A DNA stretch of 36,774 nt from CAYQMF01 sp964418595 (GTDB lineage: Bacteria > Planctomycetota > UBA1135 > UBA2386): assembly GCA_964418595.1 (NCBI GenBank), contig CAYQMF010000059.1, forward strand, positions 1 through 36,774, in the 5' to 3' direction. The position numbers and the translations under genes were made by a program. Every line of letters starts with the position of its first letter. Within the stretch, counting starts at the first letter, position 1. Below, piece by piece: positions 16,573 to 23,387 of the stretch. The notes beneath the pieces are model-generated. The model saw nothing but the letters and a program-made list of their open reading frames with translations, did not search any database and was not told the origin of the DNA.

Positions 16573-17802
16573 ATGCTCCCGAACCGCCCCACCGTCCTCG
16601 CCCTCCTCGCGTTCGCGCTCCCGCTCGCCGGCGCCGCCGCGCAGAAGCTGAAGGTCTACGTCCTCGCCGGCCAGTCGAACATGGAGGGGCACGCCAAGGT
16701 GACCACGTTCGACTACCTCGGCGACGATCCGGCGACCGCGCCGCTGCTCGCGGAGATGCGCGGGCCCGACGGCAAGCCGCGCGTGTGCGACGACGTGTGG
16801 ATCTCGTATCTCACCGGCGCGCGCGACGGTGACGGTGAGGGCACGGGTCCGCTCACCGCGGGCTTCGGGGCGCGCACCGATCCGACCAAGGACGGCGGCA
16901 AGATCGGCCCGGAGTTCACCTTCGGCCTGCGCATGGGCAAGGCGCACGCGGGGCCAGTGCTCCTCGTCAAGACGGCGTGGGGCGGCAAGTCGCTGCACAC
17001 CGACTTCCGGCCGCCGTCGGCGGGGCCGTACCCGTTCGACAAGGAGCCGCTGGTCAAGGCGGGCAAGACGGCGCAGGAGATCGAGCAGGCCGCGGCCGAC
17101 AAGGTCGGCGCGACCGGCCGCTACTACCGCCTCATGATCGACCACGTCCGGCGCGTGCTCGCGGACATCCCGCGCGTGTGTCCGGCGTACGACCCGGCGC
17201 TCGGCTTCGAGCTGGCCGGCTTCGTCTGGTTCCAGGGCTGGAACGACATGGTCGATCGCGGCACCTACCCGCAGCGCGACAAGGCGGGTGGGTATGCGCA
17301 GTACACGGAGTGCCTCGCGCACCTGATCCGCGACGTGCGCAAGGACCTCGACGCGCCGGCGCTGCCCTTCGTGATCGGCGTGATGGGGGTCGGCGGTCCC
17401 ATCGCACCCGGCGAGCAGCGCGCCGTGCACCAGCACTTCCGCGACGCGATGGCCGCGCCCGCGACCATGCCGGAGTTCGTGGGCAACGTCACCGCCGTGC
17501 CCACGGCACCCTACTGGGACACGAAGCTCGCCGCGATCGCGGAGAAGCTCGAGCAGGTCTCGAACATGGCCCGCCACCTCGCGAACCAGGACAAGAACAG
17601 CGCCAACAAGGACGGCACGATGAGCCCGGAGGAACAGAAGGCCTTCGTCGCCAAGTACGAAGCCGAGCTGCTCGACCCGACCGACCGCGCGACCTTCGCG
17701 CGCGGGGCCTCGAACGCGGGCTACCATTACCTCGGCTGCGCCAAGACGATGGCGCTGATCGGGGTGGCCTTCGCCGACGCCATGCTCGCGCTGGAACGCT
17801 GA
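16573..17802 (+). CDS. SASA-domain (sialate O-acetylesterase-like) carbohydrate esterase, exported
   Basis: A 409-residue protein with a signal peptide (about residues 1-23, ending GAAAQ) and an SGNH-fold esterase domain of the SASA/DUF303 type. The nucleophile is Ser35 in VYVLAGQSNMEGH, a middle block is FVWFQGWNDM, and the likely catalytic His is His385 in NAGYHYLGC near the C-terminus. Members remove O-acetyl groups from sugars and are abundant in planctomycetes, where polysaccharide substrates rather than sialic acid are likely. An insertion around 335-365 (ANQDKNSANKDGTMSPEEQ) looks like a linker or EF-hand-like segment. ATG 16573 is supported by the signal peptide and by the TAGGCT box 9 nt upstream. 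Confidence 0.85.
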   Translation: MLPNRPTVLALLAFALPLAGAAAQKLKVYVLAGQSNMEGHAKVTTFDYLGDDPATAPLLAEMRGPDGKPRVCDDVWISYLTGARDGDGEGTGPLTAGFGARTDPTKDGGKIGPEFTFGLRMGKAHAGPVLLVKTAWGGKSLHTDFRPPSAGPYPFDKEPLVKAGKTAQEIEQAAADKVGATGRYYRLMIDHVRRVLADIPRVCPAYDPALGFELAGFVWFQGWNDMVDRGTYPQRDKAGGYAQYTECLAHLIRDVRKDLDAPALPFVIGVMGVGGPIAPGEQRAVHQHFRDAMAAPATMPEFVGNVTAVPTAPYWDTKLAAIAEKLEQVSNMARHLANQDKNSANKDGTMSPEEQKAFVAKYEAELLDPTDRATFARGASNAGYHYLGCAKTMALIGVAFADAMLALER

Positions 17803-17811
17803 TCGGGCCGG

Positions 17812-17829
17812 ATCTCCCCGCGCGGAGAT
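17812..17829. repeat. Inverted repeat between esterase and PLC-fold genes
   Basis: ATCTCC (17812-17817) and GGAGAT (17824-17829) pair around CCGCGC, extendable by a G-T pair. It starts 10 bp after the esterase stop. There is only a short TT after the stem, so it is at best a weak terminator. Confidence 0.35.
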
Positions 17830-17887
17830 TCCTTGCCACGCCGGGGCGCTGCCCGCCGCTTGGGGGGACAGCCGCCGGCCATCGCCC

Positions 17888-19060
17888 ATGAGCAAGATCT
17901 CCGGTCACTTCGAAATCACCAACGCCGCCCTGCAGCAGATCCGCACCGAGTGTGCGGGCAACGCCATGGCCGGGGCCATCCCGGCGACACCGGAGGGGTC
18001 GCGATTCGGCTGGTCGGATGTCGGCCACTTCGTGGGTGGCTCGGGCTTCCTCCTCCTGCCCGCCGGCACGCCGAGCCCGTCGCACGGTGCCGTGCTGCGC
18101 GACCTGCTTGACGTCTACAACCTCGGCCACTGGTCGAACCACGCGCAGAAGCACCACTTCATGCGCCGGTTCGATGGCCAGAGTTCGCGCGCTGCGTACG
18201 TGGCCGCGTGTGAGTGGATCCGCAGCGAGGCGTCGCTGGCGGCGATGGCTTTGCAGGGCAATCTCGCGCGTGGTCGCGGGACGGTGGGTCCGTTCACGGC
18301 GGGCGATGGAGCGTGCCCGTTGCCAGGAGCCAGCCAGGGCGCAGGGAGTGGCGCCAACGTCTTCACCGGCGCCGCCTCCGACCATCTCGGCAACGCCGTG
18401 CACGCGCTGCAGGACTCCTTCTCCGCGTCGCACGTGGAGCGCGAGGGCCTCTCTGCCGGCGACCCCGGGGCCATCGCCAAGCTCTTCGTCTACCAGGGCC
18501 ACGAGAAGGAGCACCACAGCGATCACGACCACGGTTGGGACGCGGCCGATGGCTTCTCGGTCACCGGTCAGCAGGCGATCGCCGCGACCAAGGCGCTGAT
18601 CGCGCTGGTGATCGAGTCGGCGGTGAGCGCCCGGCCGCTGGGGGCCGCCTGGGAGCGCTTCGTCGCGCGCTGGCTGCGCACGAGCGACAAGCTCGATTCG
18701 CAGCGCGAGGACGTGACGGACGCGTTCGTCCGCCGGTTCGAGAAGCGCCGGCCGGCGGGCAAGGCCGGCTCCGTGCGCTACCTCGATGCCACTGCTCTGG
18801 CCGACGCGCTGCTGCGCGAGTACGCCACCAACGCCGAGGGCATCTACCGCGTGATCCGCAGGGTCGACGACCTGTGGGAAGACGACTCCGACAACGTTGC
18901 GGAGCGCTACGTGCTCGGCCTGCAGGCCGCGGGGCCTGCCGCGGCGGCTGTCCTGAAGGGCCATCCGCTCCTGATCGGCGAACTGATCCGCGTGCTCGAC
19001 AGCGGCGTGGTGTTCCCCGGCGAGCGGGCGGCGATTGCGTTCCTGCGCGGGTTGCGCTGA
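17888..19060 (+). CDS. Putative zinc-dependent phospholipase C / S1-P1 nuclease-fold protein
   Basis: A 390-residue protein that I recognise only by fold signature. H172-x3-D176-x5-H182 (HALQDSFSASH) reproduces exactly the spacing of the metal ligands in zinc phospholipase C (His118/Asp122/His128) and P1 nuclease (His116/Asp120/His126). Further candidate ligands are His166 before this motif, a His-rich stretch HEKEHHSDHDHGWD at 205-218 containing H-x3-D, an N-terminal GHFEIT like the start of these enzymes, and LGHWSNHAQKHH in the middle. No signal peptide is visible from ATG 17888, which is odd for a family that is normally secreted with a processed Trp at the mature N-terminus. Substrate is unknown (phospholipid, nucleic acid or other phosphodiester). 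Confidence 0.6.
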   Translation: MSKISGHFEITNAALQQIRTECAGNAMAGAIPATPEGSRFGWSDVGHFVGGSGFLLLPAGTPSPSHGAVLRDLLDVYNLGHWSNHAQKHHFMRRFDGQSSRAAYVAACEWIRSEASLAAMALQGNLARGRGTVGPFTAGDGACPLPGASQGAGSGANVFTGAASDHLGNAVHALQDSFSASHVEREGLSAGDPGAIAKLFVYQGHEKEHHSDHDHGWDAADGFSVTGQQAIAATKALIALVIESAVSARPLGAAWERFVARWLRTSDKLDSQREDVTDAFVRRFEKRRPAGKAGSVRYLDATALADALLREYATNAEGIYRVIRRVDDLWEDDSDNVAERYVLGLQAAGPAAAAVLKGHPLLIGELIRVLDSGVVFPGERAAIAFLRGLR

Positions 19061-19086
19061 GCTGAGTCAGATCGCTCCGGTTGCGG

Positions 19087-19680
19087 TCATCGAGCGAAGG
19101 CCCGCTCCGCCGCGGTGGTGTTCGGATCCGCGAGTGCCGCCTGCACCAGGGCGTGGGCAGCCTCGTTGCCGATGCTGACGAGCGCCTGGAGTATCAACTG
19201 ACGCAGGGGTGCATCGGCCGAGGAAAGGAGGGCGCCGAGAGCCGGCACGGACGCGGCGTCCCGAGCGCGTCCGAGGGCGACCACCGCCTCCTGGCGCACG
19301 CGCGGGCGAGTGTCGTGTAGCAAGGCCCGTATCGCCGCATCATCAGCGACGGCACCGAGGTCGGCGAGCCGCTTGAGGGCACGGCCGGCGACGATCGGGT
19401 CCGGGTCGGTGAGTCCGAGCTGGCGCAGCATGGCGACATCGGCGGTGGTTGCCCGCCGCATGAAGGTCAGCACCTCGTGCACGTCGCGCTGGTTGCTCAA
19501 CGCGAACCGGGGGACGGGCAGTGCGCGTTCGAAGGCTCGGGTCGGCTCCGGGTCAGGCACGACGTGGGCGGCCGCGGGTGACGATGAGACCGGGGCGCGC
19601 ACCTCTGCCTGGGGAACGACCCCCAGGCAGAGCAGCAGGACGAACAGCGCGCCGGTGAGCGTGCGGTGAGTGCGACCCAT
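19087..19680 (-). CDS. Small exported HEAT-repeat protein
   Basis: A 197-residue protein with an N-terminal hydrophobic signal (ALFVLLLCLGVVPQAEV) and three or four HEAT/PBS-lyase-like helical repeats in the C-terminal two thirds: DPDPIVAGRALKRLADLG, DTRPRVRQEAVVALGRAR and SADAPLRQLILQALVSIG. Repeats of this kind bind other proteins; no enzymatic motif is present. Its ATG follows the TGA of the LamG/Ig protein after only 3 nt, so the two are in one operon and probably co-translated. Confidence 0.72.
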   Translation of the reverse strand: MGRTHRTLTGALFVLLLCLGVVPQAEVRAPVSSSPAAAHVVPDPEPTRAFERALPVPRFALSNQRDVHEVLTFMRRATTADVAMLRQLGLTDPDPIVAGRALKRLADLGAVADDAAIRALLHDTRPRVRQEAVVALGRARDAASVPALGALLSSADAPLRQLILQALVSIGNEAAHALVQAALADPNTTAAERAFAR

Positions 19681-19683
19681 GGC

Positions 19684-22600
19684 TCAGCGACACTGCTTGG
19701 CCGGTCGGGCCGTGTCGGTGCCGACCTCGAGGCCGTCGACGAACAACCTGATCGGGATCGGCCCGTTGCGCGGGATCAGGCGCCGGGCGATGCCCGCGTT
19801 CACCGCCCGGATGAGCGCGGTGCGGTCGAACTTGATGACCGAGTCGGGGAGGCCGTCGGAGTCGCGGTCATGGATGGCACCGCCGCCGATGGCGCGCACC
19901 GGGTTGCCGCCGGGCACGCGCAGCTCCACGAGGTGCGCCGTGAGCGGCAGCATCTGCAGGATGCCGTGGCCCTCGACGTGCGCGGTCACCACGCCCTTGC
20001 CACGCGCCTCCAGGTTCAACACCTCTGGTTTGAACTTGAACTCGATGCCCGCGGCCCGCGTGACGTGGATCGTGGACCGAGACTCGTTGTTGAGCGAGTC
20101 GGTCACGATCGCGGTGATCTCGAACTGACCGTCGGCATCCACCGCCGTGTCGAAGGGCACGAGCAGCGGCGATGTGCCCGACGACGCGACGAGCTGACCA
20201 TCGACGAGGATTCTGATGAGGGCGAGGTTGGGGTCCTGAGCTTGGACGTGGATCGTGATCACGCCGCTCACCACGCTCTGGTCCGCGGGGGACACGATGC
20301 TGTTGGCTGGCGCCGAGTTGTCGACGGTCACCGTGATCGTCGTCGTCGCCTGGTTGCCGGCAGCGTCGACGACGCGCGCTTCGAGCACCAGGGTTCCGTC
20401 CGGCCAGCGGGTGCTGGCCTCGCTGGCAACGCGGCTGTCGGAGGCGACCGGCGTGCCATACTCGATCGAGGCGTCGGTCGTGGGCGCCGTGCCGCCGGCA
20501 AGCATCGTCACACGGGCGACTCCCGAGCCGGTGTCGGCGACGTCGGCCTGGAAGGTGAAGGAGCCGCCGACCAGTGCCAAGTGGATCGGTGCCGAGATCA
20601 CAACGGTGGGCGCGGTGTTGTCCACGCGGATCGTCTGCGTTGCCACGCGTTGGTTGTCCTTGCCGTCGGTGGCCATCGCGGTCACCGTGTGCAGGCCGTC
20701 GCTCAGCGTCGTGGTGTCGAGCAGCGCCTCGAAGGGCGCAGCCGTCACCGTGGCGAGCAGGTTCCCGTCGATCGCGAAGACGACCGACGCCACGCCGCTG
20801 CCCGGCGAACCCGGCAGGACGTCATTGGCCACGGCCTGCAGGTCGATCGCGCCGCGCACGAGGCTGCCATCGTCGGGCGCGGTCAGGGTCACTTGAGGGG
20901 CCGTGGTGTCGAGTCGCACTGTGATCGATGCGCCGCCCTGCTGTGCGGTGGCGTCGGTGGCTGACACAGTGACGACGTTGTCGCCCTCTGCAAGCGCGAC
21001 GACGCCGCTCGCGATGCCTCCGCCGGCCGGGAATGCGCCGCTGACTCCGGTGGGGGTGGAAGTCACCGTCGTCGCGGTGAGGTCGTCCACGGTTGCGGTC
21101 ACCGGCACGGTCGCGTTGCCCGGGCCAAAGCACGCGCCATCGGCCGGCGAGTCGATGGTCACGACGGGAGCCGAGAGGTCCAGGACCACGTTGCGGATCA
21201 CAGTCGTGTCGTTGCCGGCCGCGTCGGTCACGACGACCGTGATCGTGTTGGGGCCTTCGACCAGATTGCGCAGCGTCATGGCGTTGCCGCCGCCCGCCGG
21301 CAGCGGGGACTGGTTTGGCCCGAAGTCGACGGTGGTGGCCGTGAGGTCGCCAACCGTCACGCTGACGGCGACCTGCGGATCGCCGAGCACCGCGCCTTCC
21401 AGGGGCGAAGTGACGGTCACGACCGGGTCGGTCGTGTCGAGTGTCACGGTCACCGAAGTTCCCGTGGTGTTGTCGGCGATGTTGGTTGCCGACAGGGTGA
21501 TCGAGTGGATGCCATCGGGACCGGTGAGGGTGACGGCGCCGCTGACGCTGCCACCGCCGGCGGGCAGCGAGGCGATGACGCCGCTGGGGATCGAGGTGAC
21601 GGTGGTCGGATTGACGTCCTCGACGGTCCCGGCGACGGTCACGGTCGACGAGCCGACGACGGCGCCTTCGGCGGGTGCGGTGATCACGACCACGGGCACC
21701 GTGTCGGGGATCTGCACCTTGCCGGACCGACCGGCTCGGCACAGGGCCTCGATCTCCTGCTGGGTCAGCGGCCGCTCGTAGATGGTGACTTCGTCGAGCG
21801 CGCCGCGGAAGAAGCGCTGCGGCGAGCCTCCGCCGGATGCAGAGCCCAACAGGAGCGCCCGGCTGTTGTTGGCGACGTCACCCGGGGCGAGCACGCTCTC
21901 CGTGCCGGAGAGCACGCAATCGACGTACATGCTCACCCGTTGTCGCGTCGGGTCGTAGACGCCGGCAACATGGTGCCAGCAGTAGTCGAGCAAGAAGCGA
22001 TCGGTGGCACTGCCGCCATACGGGAAGTTGACGAACGGCGGGCCGCCGCCGCCAGCGCCCACGAGGAACGCGAGAGTGCCGTCGACGCCTTGGAACGCCC
22101 AGCCGCTGTTGTCCACGTACCCGTGCGACTTGTCGATCACCGTGAAGATGCCGGCCGGCTGCGTCGGCGATGCCTTGATCCAGAACTCGACCGTGAAGCC
22201 GGCGGCGCTCGGATTGAGGCTCGACGCGTGCGGGATCGTCACGCGATCATCGTCGCTGTCGAACGCGAAGCTCTGGGCTACGTGCCCGGCGCCGAAACCT
22301 GGTGCGCCGGCGCCGATGCCGTGACTGCCGCCCACGGCATCCAGCGCGTCGCCATCACCCTTCCACCAGTTGGTGATCCCGGGTGCGGCGACCGCGGGCG
22401 GGGACGGTGGCGGCGGTACGCCGACGACCTTGCCGGCGGCGCCGGCTTGATAGATCGCCCGCACCTCCTCCGTACACAGCGCCCGATTGTAGATGGCGAC
22501 CTCGTCGAGCGAGCCGCGGAAGAAGCGCTGCGGCGTGCCGCCTCCCCACGTCTGGCCGAACAGGACCGGCCGCGTGTTGTTGCTGATGGCCGGCGGGTTG

Positions 22601-23157
22601 ATCGCGTCGCCCTGGAACAGCGTGCCGTCGACGTAGATGCGAAGCCGTCCGTTGGGTGTGTCGGTGACACACGCGACGTGGTGCCATGCGAAGTCGCGCA
22701 GCCAGTTGCCGCTCCTGCCCGCGCCGGGCCAGCCGCCACCCGCGGCGACGTTGAAGCCGAGCCCGCCGTCGAGGTTTCCCTGCACCGCCCAACCGGTCGT
22801 GTCCACGAATCCGTGGGACTTCTCGACGATGGTGAAGTCGCCGGTCTGGGCTGGCGAGGCCTTGATCCAGAACTCCACCGTGAAGCCGCTGGAACCGGGG
22901 TTCAGTCCCGGGTCATGCGCGATCGTCACCTTGTCGTCGTTGCTGTCGAACACGAACCCCTGCTCTACTGTCCCGGTCGAGTAGGTCGGCGCTCCGGTGA
23001 CGGTGCCATTGTTCGGCCCAAACGAGTCGAGGGCATTGCCCTCGCCCCGCCACCAGCTCACGAGGCCATCGGGGGCCAGGGCAGGACCTTGCGCGGGGAC
23101 GGTCGTGACGAGGAGGAGCAGAACAGCGACGGGTGGGACGAAGACGGAGACTTGCAT
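19684..23157 (-). CDS. Large surface protein with two LamG-like domains and Ig-like repeats
   Basis: A 1157-residue exported protein. It has a signal peptide (VAVLLLLVTTVPAQ) and two tandem LamG/concanavalin-like domains (about 29-225 and 245-445). Both have GLVSWW- or ITNWWKG-type starts, the core FTVEFWIKASP, WHHVA, and PQRFFRG.LDEV.IY near the end, so they are an internal duplication. About six 85-95-residue Ig-like repeats follow (about 450-1035), each beginning P.V.I..P..GA.V and ending with a VTV..D.T.P linker. The C-terminal 110 residues (KFKPEVLN..., D.DSDGLPDSVIKFDRT) are unlike the rest and contain an acidic DRDSDGLPD that could bind calcium. It is probably a sugar-binding adhesin or matrix protein. 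ATG 23157 gives the only sensible signal peptide. Confidence 0.85.
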   Translation of the reverse strand: MQVSVFVPPVAVLLLLVTTVPAQGPALAPDGLVSWWRGEGNALDSFGPNNGTVTGAPTYSTGTVEQGFVFDSNDDKVTIAHDPGLNPGSSGFTVEFWIKASPAQTGDFTIVEKSHGFVDTTGWAVQGNLDGGLGFNVAAGGGWPGAGRSGNWLRDFAWHHVACVTDTPNGRLRIYVDGTLFQGDAINPPAISNNTRPVLFGQTWGGGTPQRFFRGSLDEVAIYNRALCTEEVRAIYQAGAAGKVVGVPPPPSPPAVAAPGITNWWKGDGDALDAVGGSHGIGAGAPGFGAGHVAQSFAFDSDDDRVTIPHASSLNPSAAGFTVEFWIKASPTQPAGIFTVIDKSHGYVDNSGWAFQGVDGTLAFLVGAGGGGPPFVNFPYGGSATDRFLLDYCWHHVAGVYDPTRQRVSMYVDCVLSGTESVLAPGDVANNSRALLLGSASGGGSPQRFFRGALDEVTIYERPLTQQEIEALCRAGRSGKVQIPDTVPVVVITAPAEGAVVGSSTVTVAGTVEDVNPTTVTSIPSGVIASLPAGGGSVSGAVTLTGPDGIHSITLSATNIADNTTGTSVTVTLDTTDPVVTVTSPLEGAVLGDPQVAVSVTVGDLTATTVDFGPNQSPLPAGGGNAMTLRNLVEGPNTITVVVTDAAGNDTTVIRNVVLDLSAPVVTIDSPADGACFGPGNATVPVTATVDDLTATTVTSTPTGVSGAFPAGGGIASGVVALAEGDNVVTVSATDATAQQGGASITVRLDTTAPQVTLTAPDDGSLVRGAIDLQAVANDVLPGSPGSGVASVVFAIDGNLLATVTAAPFEALLDTTTLSDGLHTVTAMATDGKDNQRVATQTIRVDNTAPTVVISAPIHLALVGGSFTFQADVADTGSGVARVTMLAGGTAPTTDASIEYGTPVASDSRVASEASTRWPDGTLVLEARVVDAAGNQATTTITVTVDNSAPANSIVSPADQSVVSGVITIHVQAQDPNLALIRILVDGQLVASSGTSPLLVPFDTAVDADGQFEITAIVTDSLNNESRSTIHVTRAAGIEFKFKPEVLNLEARGKGVVTAHVEGHGILQMLPLTAHLVELRVPGGNPVRAIGGGAIHDRDSDGLPDSVIKFDRTALIRAVNAGIARRLIPRNGPIPIRLFVDGLEVGTDTARPAKQCR

Positions 23158-23253
23158 GGGCTCCTGCTTGAGGGGACGTGGGAAGAGGCGGCGACGGTGC
23201 CGTGCGTCGGTCGGCGCTCGCGGGCCGCCGCCCTTTCCAGCGAACGGGTCGCG

Positions 23254-23273
23254 CGAATCCGTCGGCGGATTCG
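23254..23273. promoter_or_regulatory. Perfect 8-bp inverted repeat in divergent intergenic region (operator candidate)
   Basis: CGAATCCG (23254-23261) and CGGATTCG (23266-23273) flank a TCGG loop. The repeat lies in the 230-bp region between the divergent LamG/Ig and kinase-FGE genes, about 97 bp upstream of the LamG start and 114 bp upstream of the kinase start. The position suits an operator, but binding is unproven. The rest of this gap shows no coding potential. Confidence 0.4.
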
Positions 23274-23372
23274 ATCCACGTCTCCGGGGCCAGGCGAGAC
23301 GACGATCTCGTGGCGAAGCCACCGGCCGAGCAAGGTTGCGCCCGCGGGTGGAGCTGACACCGGTGGGTGACA

Positions 23373-23378
23373 TACACT
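23373..23378 (+). promoter_or_regulatory. Candidate -10 element TACACT
   Basis: TACACT ends 9 nt before the GTG at 23388, the same spacing as TAGGCT before the esterase ATG. This is the main reason for preferring GTG 23388 over the upstream GTG 23367, which lies before the box. Confidence 0.4.
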
Positions 23379-23387
23379 GCGGCGGCA

